A DNA stretch of 64,000 nucleotides from Halocalculus aciditolerans (GCF_014647475.1 NZ_BMPG01000001.1:682001-746000); one strand, 5' to 3'. Shown: positions 25,306 through 35,329, counted from the stretch's first letter. The notes: generated from the sequence alone by a model not told the origin. Numbers and translations are program-made.

Positions 25306-26313
25306 ATGTCTTTCGCACGGTTCCTCACCAAACGCGTACTTCAGGGCATCCTCGTCGTCTGGGGTGTCATCACCGTCGTCTTTCTCCTCCGGTACGTCAC
25401 GCCGGGCGACCCGGTGACGTTCATCGCCCCGCTCGACGCGAGCCCCGAGCTCCGCCAGCAGATCGCCGCGGAACTCGGGTTGAACCGCCCGGTATACGTC
25501 CAGTACTTCGACTACCTCACCGACGTGATGATGGGTAACCTCGGGTCGTCCTACATCACGGGGACGAGCGCGAACGCCCGTATCTTCGCGCGCCTCCCCG
25601 TGACGGTCGAACTCGCGCTAGCGTCGACGGTCGTCGCCGTCGTCCTCTCCATCCCGCTCGGCGTCGTGTCGGCGACGCGCCGCCACCAGCCCGCGGACTA
25701 CGCGGCGACGACGTTCAGCCTCGTCGGCATCAGCACGCCGAACTTCTGGCTCGGCATCATGCTCGTCCTCGTGCTCTCCGTCCAGTTCGGGCTCTTCCCG
25801 ACGAGCGGCATGGCGCGCTACCAGGGCGACCCGCTCCTCTTCGTCGACGCCGTCCGGTTGTTCGCGACGCAGGGAGCGATACAGCCGTTCGTGACGTGGC
25901 TCTCCCACATCACGCTCCCCGCGATAACGCTGGGGACGTACTTCACGGCGCTCGTCACGCGACTCACCCGTAGCGGGATGCTCGACGAGCTCGGGAAGTC
26001 CTACATTCAGGCGCTCCGCGCGAAGGGCCTCCCGGAGACGCTCACCCGCTACCGGCACGCGCTGAAGAACACGCTCATCCCCATCATCACCGTGCTCGGC
26101 CTCCAGCTCGGCACGCTCATCGGCGGCGCGGTCATCACGGAAGCCGTCTTCGACTGGCCCGGGCTGGGCACGCTCGTCATCGACTCCATCAACGCCCGCG
26201 ACTGGGTGATGATTCAGGGCTGTCTCATCGTCATCGGCGTGAGCTTCGTCCTCGTCAACATCGTCGTGGACACGCTCTACGCCTACGTCAACCCACAGGT
26301 GGTGTACGACTAG
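25306..26313 (+). CDS. ABC transporter permease, DppB/OppB type
   Basis: 335 residues with six membrane segments. The N-terminus FLTKRVLQGILVVWGVITVV and PGDPV near residue 28 are DppB hallmarks. The EAA loop lies around ALRAKGLPETLTRYRHALKN (about 238-257), which contacts the ATPases. It forms the membrane channel with the next gene's product. It is separated from the binding-protein gene by 21 bp and abuts dppC. Confidence 0.95.
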   Translation: MSFARFLTKRVLQGILVVWGVITVVFLLRYVTPGDPVTFIAPLDASPELRQQIAAELGLNRPVYVQYFDYLTDVMMGNLGSSYITGTSANARIFARLPVTVELALASTVVAVVLSIPLGVVSATRRHQPADYAATTFSLVGISTPNFWLGIMLVLVLSVQFGLFPTSGMARYQGDPLLFVDAVRLFATQGAIQPFVTWLSHITLPAITLGTYFTALVTRLTRSGMLDELGKSYIQALRAKGLPETLTRYRHALKNTLIPIITVLGLQLGTLIGGAVITEAVFDWPGLGTLVIDSINARDWVMIQGCLIVIGVSFVLVNIVVDTLYAYVNPQVVYD

Positions 26314-27378
26314 ATGTCTCTCCTCGACGATCTCCTCGACCGCCTCGGGTCGGCGCTCCGGAACGCGGTGTCGCCGCGCACCCGCCGGAACCTCAAGCGC
26401 GAACTCCGCGGCTCCGCGCTCGCGAAACTCGGCATCGTCCTCGTCGGCGTCATCGTCTTCGTCGCCGTGTTCGCGCCGTTCCTCGCGCCGCACAACCCGA
26501 CCGCACAGCACCTCAACCAATCCCACCTCCCGCCGCTCGGGTTCAGCGACCAGAAGACCGTCACGTCCTCCGAGTTCGTGAACGGCTCCATCCAGGTCGT
26601 GAACGAGACGCGGTACGTGAACGCGACCACGACCTACCCGCTCGGCACGGACAGCCTCGGCCGCGGGATGCTCTCCCGCGTCATCTACGGCGCGCGCACG
26701 AGCCTGCTCGTCGGCCTGCTCGGCACCGCCGTCGCCGGCCTCATCGGCGTCACCGTCGGACTCTCCGCCGGCTACTACGGCGGGAAGGTCGACGACGCCC
26801 TCATGCGCTCCGCCGATATCATGCTCGCGTTCCCGAGCCTCGTGCTCGCCGTGGCGCTCGTCGGCCTCTTCGGCCGCGTCGCCATCCCCGTCCCCGACCC
26901 CTTCGTGATACTCGGGATAACTCCGGAGATGCCGGAGACCTTCATCCTCCCCGGAACCGTCATCCTGGTCGTCGGCCTCGTGAACTGGGTGTGGTTCGCG
27001 CGGGTCGCCCGCGGCGAAGCCCTCACGCTCGCCGACCAGGAGTACGTGAAGGCCGCGCGCTCTATCGGCGCGTCCGACCGCCACACCATCTTCCGGCACA
27101 TCCTCCCGAACGCCATCACGCCCATCCTCGTCCTCGGCACCATCCAGGTCGCCGCCATCATCCTCCTCGAGAGCTCGCTCTCCTTCCTCGGGTTCTCCGG
27201 GACGACGCTCTCCTGGGGCTTCGACATCTCGCAGGGCCGCGACTACCTCGCGTCCTCGTGGTGGATCGCGACCGTTCCCGGCGTCGCCATCGTCTGGAGC
27301 GTCATCGGCATCAACCTCCTCGGCGACTGGCTCCGCGACGCCCTCGACCCCGGTATCGAGGGGGAGGGAGGTGTTTAG
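26314..27378 (+). CDS. ABC transporter permease, DppC/OppC type
   Basis: 354 residues. An N-terminal OppC_N-type segment (LAKLGIVLVGVIVFVAVFAP) precedes YPLGTDSLGRGMLSRVIYGA, the DppC landmark, and an EAA loop AARSIGASDRHTIFRHILPN-like (KAARSIGASDRHTIFRHILP). Compared with E. coli DppC there is an insertion of about 40 residues between the first membrane helix and the LGTD motif (Gln/Asn/Thr-rich, extracytoplasmic). Its ATG directly follows the stop of dppB. Confidence 0.95.
   Translation: MSLLDDLLDRLGSALRNAVSPRTRRNLKRELRGSALAKLGIVLVGVIVFVAVFAPFLAPHNPTAQHLNQSHLPPLGFSDQKTVTSSEFVNGSIQVVNETRYVNATTTYPLGTDSLGRGMLSRVIYGARTSLLVGLLGTAVAGLIGVTVGLSAGYYGGKVDDALMRSADIMLAFPSLVLAVALVGLFGRVAIPVPDPFVILGITPEMPETFILPGTVILVVGLVNWVWFARVARGEALTLADQEYVKAARSIGASDRHTIFRHILPNAITPILVLGTIQVAAIILLESSLSFLGFSGTTLSWGFDISQGRDYLASSWWIATVPGVAIVWSVIGINLLGDWLRDALDPGIEGEGGV
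27366..27372 (+). promoter_or_regulatory. Shine-Dalgarno site for the first ABC ATPase gene
   Basis: GGAGGTG, inside the end of dppC, lies 7 bp before GTG 27380. It supports that start over the GTG at 27371, which is itself part of the SD. Confidence 0.5.
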
Positions 27379-27379
27379 C

Positions 27380-28573
27380 GTGGTCGCCGACACCCCCGAG
27401 GACGTCCTCCGCGTCCGCAACCTCCACACGGAGTTCTACACCGAGGAGGGCCAAGTGAACGCCGTCCACGGCGTCGACTTCACCGTCCGCGGCGGCGAGG
27501 TGTTCGGCCTCGTCGGCGAATCCGGCAGCGGGAAATCCGTCACCGCCCTTTCCGTCGTCGACCTCGTCGAGGACCCCGGGCGCGTGAGCGAGGGCGAAAT
27601 CTGGTACCGGAACGCCGACCTCGCAGACCGCGTCCGCGAGGACGACCCCGAGGCCGTCGACGGCGACTTCGTCGATGTCCTCCGGCTCCCCGAGGCGGAG
27701 CGCCGCGCGCTCCGCGGCCCCTCGTTCAGCATGATCTTCCAGGACCCGATGTCGAGCCTCGACCCCTCGATGACGGTCGGGAAGCAGATCGCGGAAGCCG
27801 TCGAAGTGCAGCGCCGCGCCTCGTCGAACCCGCGTTCCACGCGCTCGCGGACGCAGGGCTACGGCCTCGGCAGCCTCCTCGTCGACTCGATGATTCCCGG
27901 GCGCTCCTACGTGAGCGAGGAGTCGATGGAGCGCGCCGTCGAACTCCTCGACCTCGTCGGCATCCCGGACGCCGAGGACCGCGTGGACGAGTACCCCCAC
28001 CAGTTCAGCGGCGGGATGCTCCAGCGCGCGATGATCGCGCAGGCGCTCGCCGGCGAACCCGACGTCCTCATCGCGGACGAGCCGACGACCGCGCTCGACG
28101 TGACGATTCAGGCGCAGATCCTCGGCCTCCTCCGCCGCCTCCAGCGCGAAGAGGACATGAGCGTCGTGCTCATCACGCACAACCTCGGCGTCATCGCGCG
28201 GATGGCGGACCGCGTCGGCGTGATGTACGCCGGCGAGGTCGTGGAGCGCGGAACGCTCGACGACATCTTCGAGGACCCGACGCACCCCTACACGCACGGC
28301 CTCCTCGGCTCCATCCCCGACCTCGACGACCCCGCGGAGCGCCTCCAACCCATCGAGGGGAACGTTCCGAGCCTCGTCGACGCGGAGATGCCGGACCGCT
28401 GTTACTTCGCGGACCGGTGTCCGAACGCGATGGAACAGTGCCTCGAGAAACCCGCGGAGCGCTCCTGCGGCGGGAGCGACCAGCACGCCGCGAAGTGCGT
28501 GCTCGCCGACGGCGAGTACGACGAGTCGCGCGCGCTCCCCGACGACTACTTCGACGGCGGTGACGACGAATGA
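27380..28573 (+). CDS. ABC transporter ATP-binding protein, DppD type
   Basis: 397 residues. Walker A is [14 protein letters not shown], the Q-loop [15 protein letters not shown], the signature [15 protein letters not shown] and Walker [15 protein letters not shown]. The C-terminal oligopeptide-ABC domain carries a cysteine cluster ([15 protein letters not shown] ... AKC), consistent with the Fe-S or metal cluster reported for DppD-like ATPases. About 35 extra residues ([14 protein letters not shown] and on) sit between the Q-loop and the signature. I chose GTG 27380, with an SD 7 bp upstream. It overlaps the next gene by 4 bp (ATGA). Confidence 0.94.
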   Translation: MVADTPEDVLRVRNLHTEFYTEEGQVNAVHGVDFTVRGGEVFGLVGESGSGKSVTALSVVDLVEDPGRVSEGEIWYRNADLADRVREDDPEAVDGDFVDVLRLPEAERRALRGPSFSMIFQDPMSSLDPSMTVGKQIAEAVEVQRRASSNPRSTRSRTQGYGLGSLLVDSMIPGRSYVSEESMERAVELLDLVGIPDAEDRVDEYPHQFSGGMLQRAMIAQALAGEPDVLIADEPTTALDVTIQAQILGLLRRLQREEDMSVVLITHNLGVIARMADRVGVMYAGEVVERGTLDDIFEDPTHPYTHGLLGSIPDLDDPAERLQPIEGNVPSLVDAEMPDRCYFADRCPNAMEQCLEKPAERSCGGSDQHAAKCVLADGEYDESRALPDDYFDGGDDE

Positions 28574-30087
28574 GCACCGACGACACACCACTCGACTCCG
28601 ACGCGACGGCCGCGTCCGGCGACGACGCGCTCGTCTCCGTGCGCGACCTCGAGAAGTACTACTACGAGCAGGACAGCCTCCTCGACACTATCCTCCGCCG
28701 CGACCCGGACGCCGTCAAAGCCGTCGACGGCGTCTCCTTCGACGTGAAGGAGGGCGAGACGCTCGGCCTCGTCGGCGAATCCGGCTGCGGGAAGAGCACG
28801 ACCGGCGAAACCGTGCTCCGCCTCCGCGAGGCGACCGGCGGCTCCGTCACCTTCCGCGGAGAGGACATCACTCAACTGGACGGGAGCGACCTGAAGGACT
28901 TCCGCCGCGACGCGAACATCGTCTTCCAGGACCCCTTCTCCAGCCTCGACCCCCGCATGACCGCGGGACAGAGCATCGCCGAACCCCTCAACGTACACGG
29001 CCTCCCGAAGAGCGACCCGACCGTCGACGCCGCCGTCGACCTCACGACCGAGGGCGTCGACTCATCAGACGTCACGGTCTCCGTCGCCGACGACGTCGAC
29101 CGCGCCGTCGACCCGGTCGACGGCACCGCCACCGTCCACCTCCGCGTCACGCGCGACGACGGCGGCGTCCACGCCGACGCGACCGAGAACGTCGACGTCA
29201 CCGTCGAAGAGCGCGACGGCGGTACGATCGCCGTCGACGTCGCCGTCGACCGCGGGAAGCGCGCGCTCCGCCGGGAGCGCGCCGCCGAACTCATGGAGCG
29301 CGTCGGCCTCTCCGCCGACCAGCTCGACCGCTACCCCCACGAGTTCTCCGGCGGGCAGCGCCAGCGCATCGGCATCGCCCGCGCGCTCGCCCTCGAACCC
29401 GACTTCATCGTGCTCGACGAGCCCGTGAGCGCGCTCGACGTCTCCGTGCAGGCGCAGGTCCTCAACCTCCTCGACGACCTCCAGGAGGAGTTCGGGCTCA
29501 CCTACCTCTTCATCGCGCACGACCTCTCCGTCGTCCGCCACATCTGCGACCGCGTCGCCGTGATGTATCTCGGCGAAATCGTCGAAATCGGGGCGACCGA
29601 CGAGATCTTCGAGGACCCGCGCCACCCCTACACGCGCGCCCTCCTCGAATCCGTCCCGCGCGCCGACGTGACCGAGGCCGGCCGCGACGTCGACCCCCTC
29701 TCCGGCGACGTCCCGAGTCCCCGCGACCCGCCCTCGGGATGTCACTTCCGCACGCGGTGTCCCGTCGTCATCCCGCCCGACGACCTCGACATCGAACAGG
29801 AAGCGTTCCGCGCGGCGATGGACGTCCGCGACCGCCTCGAACGCGGCGACCTCGCCGCCGCCGACGTCGAGAGCGCGGACGACTGGCGGACCGCCTACGA
29901 CGGTGATCCCGACGCGCTCCCCGCGGCCGCCCGCGAGGCCTTCGCGGACGCCTTCGAGAGCCTCGCCGGCGGCGACGAAGACGCCGCCGCGGCGCGCCTC
30001 CGCGAGACCTTCGAAACCGTCTGCGAACGCGACAACCCCGCCCTCGGCGACTCGACGCACCCCGCCGCCTGCCACCGCGTCGACTAA
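28570..30087 (+). CDS. ABC transporter ATP-binding protein, DppF type, with a large insertion
   Basis: 505 residues, about 170 longer than a standard DppF. Walker [15 protein letters not shown] is at 67-80, the Q-loop [12 protein letters not shown] at 119-130, the signature [15 protein letters not shown] at 259-273, and Walker [15 protein letters not shown]. Residues about 147-233 are inserted in the helical subdomain between Q-loop and signature. They are acidic and strand-rich ([20 protein letters not shown]) and match nothing I know. A second, about 85-residue helical, acidic insertion splits the C-terminal cysteine cluster (CHFRTRC ... CERDNP ... HPAACH). It is the last gene of the importer operon. 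Confidence 0.93.
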   Translation: MSTDDTPLDSDATAASGDDALVSVRDLEKYYYEQDSLLDTILRRDPDAVKAVDGVSFDVKEGETLGLVGESGCGKSTTGETVLRLREATGGSVTFRGEDITQLDGSDLKDFRRDANIVFQDPFSSLDPRMTAGQSIAEPLNVHGLPKSDPTVDAAVDLTTEGVDSSDVTVSVADDVDRAVDPVDGTATVHLRVTRDDGGVHADATENVDVTVEERDGGTIAVDVAVDRGKRALRRERAAELMERVGLSADQLDRYPHEFSGGQRQRIGIARALALEPDFIVLDEPVSALDVSVQAQVLNLLDDLQEEFGLTYLFIAHDLSVVRHICDRVAVMYLGEIVEIGATDEIFEDPRHPYTRALLESVPRADVTEAGRDVDPLSGDVPSPRDPPSGCHFRTRCPVVIPPDDLDIEQEAFRAAMDVRDRLERGDLAAADVESADDWRTAYDGDPDALPAAAREAFADAFESLAGGDEDAAAARLRETFETVCERDNPALGDSTHPAACHRVD

Positions 30088-30405
30088 GCGGGCGGGTCGG
30101 CGTCCCCCTGAACCCGCTCCCGTAGCGGTCGACGACTTCCGTGACCGTGACCTCGTCGGCCTCGTACCACTCCGCGCACCGGCGCTTCGCCGTCTCGTGC
30201 GTCGCGTTCGCGCCGAACGCGTCGAGCGCGTCCAGTGACTCCCCGTAGTAGACGACGAGCACCTCCGCTCCGGCGCGTGCCACGTCCGCTTCCCGCGGTA
30301 GCCCGGCGTCTCCTCGGCGACGGCCTGTAGCGCGTCGTTCAACGCGTGGAACTCGGCGTCGTACGCCCCGGGTTCGAGACGGGACGTGACGAGATACGCC
30401 GACAT
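30084..30405 (-). pseudogene. Frameshifted antibiotic-biosynthesis-monooxygenase-like (ABM) protein
   Basis: Three frames together read as one dimeric alpha/beta-barrel ABM-type protein of about 107 residues. MSAYLVTSRLEPGAYDAEFH and on to GKRTWHAPE come from ATG 30405; EVLVVYYGESLDALDAFGAN to RYGSGFRG come after a one-base deletion near 30268-30270; and DADPPA then TAG (30084-30086) follow a second one-base deletion in the G run near 30104-30108. Restoring one base at each site gives an uninterrupted gene. Its stop overlaps the stop of the DppF gene. It is either a recent pseudogene or two sequencing errors, the second in a homopolymer. Confidence 0.72.
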
Positions 30406-30446
30406 CGACCGCTCACTCGCCCGCGCGCAGAAAACGGTCTCCCCCG

Positions 30447-32369
30447 TCAGTCGAGGAAGCTCGGCGACTCGTGCTTCTCGCCGTCCTCGACGGCGAGGTG
30501 GTCGGCGAAGACGTCGAGGTCGACGTCGTTCGCCTCGCGTTCTTTTCTATCTCTGACGCTGATGTTCCCGTCCTCTTCTTCCTGGTCGCCGACGATGATC
30601 TGGTAGGGGACGCGGTCCGTGTGCGCCTGCTGGATCTTCCGGCCGATGGTCCAGTCGCGGTCCTCGATCTCCACTCTGTAGCCGTCGAGCTCCGCCGCGA
30701 GCTCGGACGCGTAGGAGAGGTTGTCGTCGCTGATGGGGAGGATGCGGACCTGCTCGGGCGCGAGCCAGAACGGGAACTTGCCATTATAATGCTCGATGAG
30801 CACCATGAAGAACCGCTCGTAGCTCCCGTAGAGCGCGCGATGGATCATGACGGGCTGGTGGGCGTCGTTGTCGCTGCCCGTGTACTCGAGGTCGAAGCGC
30901 TCGGGCATGTTGAAGTCGAGTTGGACCGTGGGGCCGTCCCACTTCCGGCCGAGCGCGTCCTCGAAGCCGAAGTCGATCTTCGGCCCGTAGAACGCGCCGT
31001 CGCCCTCCTCGACCTCGTAGTCGATGTCGCGGGCGTCGAGCGCGGCGGCGAGCTGCGTCTCCGCCTCGTCCCAGATCTCGTCGCTCCCGACGGACTTCTC
31101 GGGGCGCGTCGCGAGCGCGACCTCGTAGTCGAGCCCGAACGTGTCGAGCACCTCGAAGACGAGCTCCATCGTCCGGTCGACCTCCGCCTCGATCTGGTCG
31201 GGCCGGCAGAACAAGTGGCCGTCGTCGATGGTGAACGCCCACACGCGGGAGAGGCCGGAGAGCTCGCCGCGCTGCTCCTTGCGGTAGACCTTCCCGTCCT
31301 CGAAGTACCGGATCGGGAGGTCGCGGTAGCTCACCGAGCCTTGGTCGAAGATGGTGGCGTGCCCCGGGCAGTTCATCGGCTTGAGGCCGTATTCCTCGTC
31401 GTTCACGTCGAGGAGGAACATGTCGTCGACGTAGTTCTCGTAGTGGCCGGACTGCTTCCAGAGCTCCGTGCGGAAGAGGTGGGGCGTCTCGACCTCGTCG
31501 TACCCCATCTCGCGGTTCAGGCCGGCGACGAAGTCCGAGAGCTCGCGGAGGACCGTCTTCCCGTTCGGGTGGTAGAGCGGGAGGCCGGGGCCGGTGACCT
31601 CAGGAATGCTGAAGAGGTCGAGCTCCTGGCCGAGCTTCCGGTGGTCGCGCTCCTGCGCCTCGGCGCGTTTCTCGAGGTAGTCGTCGAGTTCGTCCTCGCT
31701 CGGGAACGCCGTGCCGTAGACGCGCGTGAGCGTGTCGTTCTCCTCGTCGCCGCGCCAGTAGGCCGCGGACACCTCTAAGAGCTTGAACCCGCCGATTTCG
31801 CCCGTCGAGTCGACGTGCGGGCCCTTGCACATGTCCTTCCAGTCGCCCTGCTCGTAGAAGGAGACGGGGTCCTCGCCCGCCGCCTCGTCGTGCAGGATGT
31901 CCGTCTTGTAGGGGTTGTCGGCGTAGTAGTCGAGGGCTTCCTCGCGGGAGAGCGTCGCCCGCTCGATGTCGAGGTCTTCCTCGATGATGTCGAGGGCTTC
32001 GTCTTCGATCGCTTCGAGGTCCTCTTTCTCGAGGTCGACGTTCGCGACGTCGTAGTAGAAGCCGTCGTCGGTCGCGGGGCCGATGGCGAGCGTCGCCTCC
32101 GGGTAGAGGCGCTGGAGCGCCTGCGCGAACACGTGGGCCGCGGAGTGACGGAGCACGTCCAAGTACTCCTCGGAGGAGTCCGTGACGATGACGAGCTCGG
32201 CGTCCTCGTAGAGGAGTTCCTCCTTGGCGACGAGCTCGCCGTCGACGACGCCCGCGACTGTGTCGCGCCCGAGACCGGGACCGATCTCGTACGCGACGTC
32301 CTCGACCGTCGCCCCGGGGTCGAACTCCAGCGTGGAGCCGTCCGGGAGCGTGACCGTGATCTGGCTCAT
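30447..32369 (-). CDS. thrS: Threonyl-tRNA synthetase
   Basis: 640 residues, bacterial-type ThrRS as usual in haloarchaea. The TGS domain is at 1-62. The editing domain has the metal motif HSAAH (H75, H79) and C181/H185 in [10 protein letters not shown]. The catalytic zinc ligands are C334 in [11 protein letters not shown]385 in DDGHLFC and a C-terminal-side histidine in [15 protein letters not shown]. Class II motif 2 is [18 protein letters not shown]. The anticodon-binding domain is the last 100 residues. ATG 32369 starts [11 protein letters not shown]. It is monocistronic. Confidence 0.96.
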   Translation of the reverse strand: MSQITVTLPDGSTLEFDPGATVEDVAYEIGPGLGRDTVAGVVDGELVAKEELLYEDAELVIVTDSSEEYLDVLRHSAAHVFAQALQRLYPEATLAIGPATDDGFYYDVANVDLEKEDLEAIEDEALDIIEEDLDIERATLSREEALDYYADNPYKTDILHDEAAGEDPVSFYEQGDWKDMCKGPHVDSTGEIGGFKLLEVSAAYWRGDEENDTLTRVYGTAFPSEDELDDYLEKRAEAQERDHRKLGQELDLFSIPEVTGPGLPLYHPNGKTVLRELSDFVAGLNREMGYDEVETPHLFRTELWKQSGHYENYVDDMFLLDVNDEEYGLKPMNCPGHATIFDQGSVSYRDLPIRYFEDGKVYRKEQRGELSGLSRVWAFTIDDGHLFCRPDQIEAEVDRTMELVFEVLDTFGLDYEVALATRPEKSVGSDEIWDEAETQLAAALDARDIDYEVEEGDGAFYGPKIDFGFEDALGRKWDGPTVQLDFNMPERFDLEYTGSDNDAHQPVMIHRALYGSYERFFMVLIEHYNGKFPFWLAPEQVRILPISDDNLSYASELAAELDGYRVEIEDRDWTIGRKIQQAHTDRVPYQIIVGDQEEEDGNISVRDRKEREANDVDLDVFADHLAVEDGEKHESPSFLD

Positions 32370-32565
32370 GGCGCGAACTAACCCGGGTGCGTACAATAAG
32401 CCTGACGAGACAGTGGGACGGGCTGCCATCCACTCGCACGCGACTAACCGCCGCGCGCGGCCAGCGCTCCCTCGTCCCGACGTCCGCCGCCGACCGCCCG
32501 GTTCGTCTGCCCACGCTCGCGCGGCGTTCGCTACCCTTTTCTCCCCGCTGTCGAAACCTCCGCGT

Positions 32566-33009
32566 ATGCAGGCGTCTCGGAAACCGACGCAGGCGAGACC
32601 GGGCCGCGTCGCCGACCTCGTGCTCGGGTTCGCGCTCGCGCTCGCGGTCGCGTGCCTCGTTCCCGCCGCCGCGCTCGCCGCCGTCGGCGTCCCCGTCTCG
32701 GTCGGGTTCGCCGTCGGCGCGCCTCTCGCCGCGCCGGTCGGCGCGTACGCCTACGCCGCCGCCGTTCACTGGGTCGACACGCCCCGGTACTGGCGCGACC
32801 GCGGCCGCCTCGGCGTCGCCGCCGACTACGTCCTCGTCCTCGTCGTCGGCGGCGCTGTCACCGCCGCCGTCGTCGCAGTCGGCCTCACCGTGGACGCGCC
32901 GTGGCTCGGCGCTATCGCCGGGTTTCCGCTCGTTCTCGGCGCGGACGTTCTCGTCTTCGTCGGCCTCCGCGGGGCGTACGTCGACCGGCCGGCGTCCGAA
33001 ACGCGTTAG
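32566..33009 (+). CDS. Small integral membrane protein, unknown function
   Basis: 147 residues with four hydrophobic segments (about 17-37, 44-64, 83-104, 112-135) and a basic N-terminus [14 protein letters not shown]. It has an amphipathic linker [16 protein letters not shown] between the second and third. There is no family I recognise. It lies upstream of the Vms1-like gene on the same strand (24 bp), so the two may be co-transcribed. A T-rich stretch CTACCCTTTTCT (near 32531-32542) may be its promoter. Confidence 0.72.
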   Translation: MQASRKPTQARPGRVADLVLGFALALAVACLVPAAALAAVGVPVSVGFAVGAPLAAPVGAYAYAAAVHWVDTPRYWRDRGRLGVAADYVLVLVVGGAVTAAVVAVGLTVDAPWLGAIAGFPLVLGADVLVFVGLRGAYVDRPASETR

Positions 33010-33033
33010 GCGTCGGGGCGAGCGAGAACGGGT

Positions 33034-33930
33034 ATGTTGGACCGCCTCCTCGGCCGGGCGACGCTGAAAGACCGCATCGAGGAACTGGAGGAGGAAGTCG
33101 CGAGCCTCGAAGGCCGCCTCGAAGGCGAGTCCGAGCGCCGCCGCGAAGCCGTCGCCGCGCGGAACGAGGCGGAGGCCGAAGCTAACCGACTGGAGAAGCG
33201 CGTCGAGGAACTCGAAGACCGCGTCGCGCGCGCTGAATCCGGCGAGGACGTGGTGGACTTCCGCGGGGAGGAGACGCTCACGGGCGAGCGAGTGGCCCGG
33301 ATTCGTGAGCGCCTCGCGTCCGTGGAGTGCGGCCGCGAGGGCGCGTTCTCCGCGTACGTCGCTGAGGGCGACGACCTCCCCGAGGCGGTCCGGGAGGCGT
33401 TCGGGGAGCGGACGCCGCTCGTCGCCCGCGCCGCGCCCTGCCTCGTCTACCGGGACGACGCCGGCCTCGTCGCCGCGGCGCTCGACCCGCCCGTCGCCCC
33501 CGAGCCGTTCACGGCGTGGAGCGACGGCTTCCGCGTCGAACGCGAGTGGCTCGAACCCGTCGGGAAGTACGCGTTCGCGCTCGTCCGCACCGACACGTTC
33601 GCGCTCGGCGTCTACGACGAGGGCGGCAGGACGTCCTTCGAGGGGTTCACCAGCGACGTGATGGGGCAGCACTCGAAGGGCGGGTGGTCGCAGGCGCGCT
33701 TCGAGCGTCGCCGGGACGAGCAGGTCGACGCCCACCTCGAGAACGTCCGGGCGGCCCTCGACGGCGTCGAGGACGTCGACGCCGTCTACGTCACGGGCGA
33801 GAAATCCCTCCTCGCCGAGTTCCGCGACCGCGCGGACGTCACCGCGCCCGTGGACGCGACCGGTGACCCGGAGGACGCGCTCGGCGAGGCGCACGCCGAC
33901 TTCTGGCGCGTCCCCCTCCGCCTCCTCTGA
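33034..33930 (+). CDS. Vms1/ANKZF1-like peptidyl-tRNA hydrolase (eRF1-domain-2 fold)
   Basis: 298 residues. Residues 10-70 form a Glu/Arg-rich coiled coil. The release-factor-like domain follows, with the key loop GQHSKGGWSQARFERRRDEQ (211-230). The GGWSQ part matches the GxxQ loop (Q220) that places the catalytic glutamine in yeast Vms1, analogous to GGQ in eRF1. Vms1 frees nascent chains from stalled 60S-peptidyl-tRNA complexes during ribosome quality control. The archaeal protein is expected to rescue ribosomes in the same way. The N-terminal coiled coil replaces the zinc finger/ankyrin parts of the eukaryotic protein. Confidence 0.85.
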   Translation: MLDRLLGRATLKDRIEELEEEVASLEGRLEGESERRREAVAARNEAEAEANRLEKRVEELEDRVARAESGEDVVDFRGEETLTGERVARIRERLASVECGREGAFSAYVAEGDDLPEAVREAFGERTPLVARAAPCLVYRDDAGLVAAALDPPVAPEPFTAWSDGFRVEREWLEPVGKYAFALVRTDTFALGVYDEGGRTSFEGFTSDVMGQHSKGGWSQARFERRRDEQVDAHLENVRAALDGVEDVDAVYVTGEKSLLAEFRDRADVTAPVDATGDPEDALGEAHADFWRVPLRLL

Positions 33931-33955
33931 CCCCCCGAAGCCGATTCATGCGGGT

Positions 33956-33967
33956 CGATACGTATCG
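33956..33967. promoter_or_regulatory. 12-bp perfect palindrome upstream of the PiT transporter gene
   Basis: CGATACGTATCG lies 38-49 bp before ATG 34006. Its centre ATACGTAT could also be read as a degenerate TATA element. A dimeric repressor or phosphate regulator site is possible. No second copy was noticed elsewhere in the window. Confidence 0.35.
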
Positions 33968-34005
33968 TTTTCCGTGGCGGTGTCGTACGACCGGGCAGTG
34001 CTACG

Positions 34006-35256
34006 ATGCTGAGTCTTCTCGCCGTCGTCGGCGTTCTCGTCGCGGTGTTCGTCGGATTCAACATTGGTGGCTCGTCGACCGGCGTCGCGTTCGGGCCGTC
34101 GGTCGGCAGCCGAATCATCCGGAAAGCGACCGCCGCGGGACTGTTCGTGGTGTTCGCGTTCCTCGGCGCGTGGACCGTCGGGCGGAACGTCATCGAGACG
34201 ATGAGCAGCAGCATCGTCCCGGCGGCGCAGTTCTCCCCGGTCGCCAGCGTCGCCGTCCTCTTCTTCACGGGCGCGTCCCTCCTCGTCTCGAACCTCTACG
34301 GCGTGCCGGCGTCGACGTCGATGACCGCCGTCGGCGCGATCGTCGGATTAGGGCTGGCGACCGGGACGCTCAACGAGGCGTTGATGTTCACGATCGTCTC
34401 CGCGTGGGTCGTCGCCCCGCTGGTCGGGTTCGGGTCCGGCGCGCTCATCGGCCGGTACGCCTACCCCTACCTCGAACGGCGGTTCGCGTTCACGCAGTTC
34501 GAATCCCACCTCGTCTCCTTGGACCGCTCGGGGACGCTGCCGCGCCCGGAGTTCGCCGACGACGCGTCGCTCCGCGACATCGCGGGGTCCGTCCTCGTCG
34601 TCGTCATCGCGTGCTACATGGCGTTCTCCGCGGGCGCGTCGAACGCGGCGAACGCCGTCGCGCCGCTCGTCGGCGCGAACGGGCCGCTGACGGTCGACCA
34701 GGGCGTCCTCCTCGCCGTCTTCGCGTTCGGACTCGGCGGGTTCACGATCGCCCGGCGGACGCTCGACACCGTCGGCGACGACATCACCGAACTCCCGATT
34801 CTGGCGGCGCTCACCGTGTCCGTCGTCGGCGGGACGATCATCACGGTGCTGTCTGTGCTGGGGATTCCCGCGAGCCTCGCGGTGAGCACGACGTGTTGCA
34901 TCATCGGCCTCGGCTGGGGGCGGGCGAGCCGCGTGGCGACCGTCGTCGAACTCGCGACGCCGACGCCGGAGGACGCGGCAGACATCGGAGTCTCCACGGG
35001 GGCGCTCGTCACCTCGCGCGCCGAGGACGCCCCGGCGAGCCCGACGGTCGGTGACTTGGCGCGCGGCGACACGCCGCCGACGGAACCGCCCGACGAGCTC
35101 CCCGACGTCCCGGACATCGGCGAGGCGGACGCGGCCGACCTGGACAGAAAAAGCCTCTTCAATCCGAACGCGGTCACTCGAATCGTGACGCTGTGGGTGC
35201 TCACGCCCGTTCTCTCCGTCGTCTGCTCGTACGTCGTCTTCCTCGAACTCCTCTGA
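34006..35256 (+). CDS. PiT-family inorganic phosphate transporter
   Basis: 416 residues, about ten membrane segments. The duplicated PiT signature is seen as VGFNIGGSSTGVAFGPSVGS (N-terminal half, near residues 16-35, with GSS in place of GANDVANA) and CYMAFSAGASNAANAVAPLVG (second half). A long hydrophilic, Asp/Pro-rich loop of about 75 residues lies before the last helix. PiT proteins are low-affinity Pi:cation symporters. The N-terminal signature is less canonical than the C-terminal one. ATG 34006 follows the GTGCTACGATG context; a palindrome lies upstream. Confidence 0.9.
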   Translation: MLSLLAVVGVLVAVFVGFNIGGSSTGVAFGPSVGSRIIRKATAAGLFVVFAFLGAWTVGRNVIETMSSSIVPAAQFSPVASVAVLFFTGASLLVSNLYGVPASTSMTAVGAIVGLGLATGTLNEALMFTIVSAWVVAPLVGFGSGALIGRYAYPYLERRFAFTQFESHLVSLDRSGTLPRPEFADDASLRDIAGSVLVVVIACYMAFSAGASNAANAVAPLVGANGPLTVDQGVLLAVFAFGLGGFTIARRTLDTVGDDITELPILAALTVSVVGGTIITVLSVLGIPASLAVSTTCCIIGLGWGRASRVATVVELATPTPEDAADIGVSTGALVTSRAEDAPASPTVGDLARGDTPPTEPPDELPDVPDIGEADAADLDRKSLFNPNAVTRIVTLWVLTPVLSVVCSYVVFLELL

Positions 35257-35329
35257 GGGGTCCGTGAGAGGCTATCGAACGCAGGTATCGACGGCGCGAC
35301 GGCGGTCTCCGTCGGCCGCGATTCGAGGC

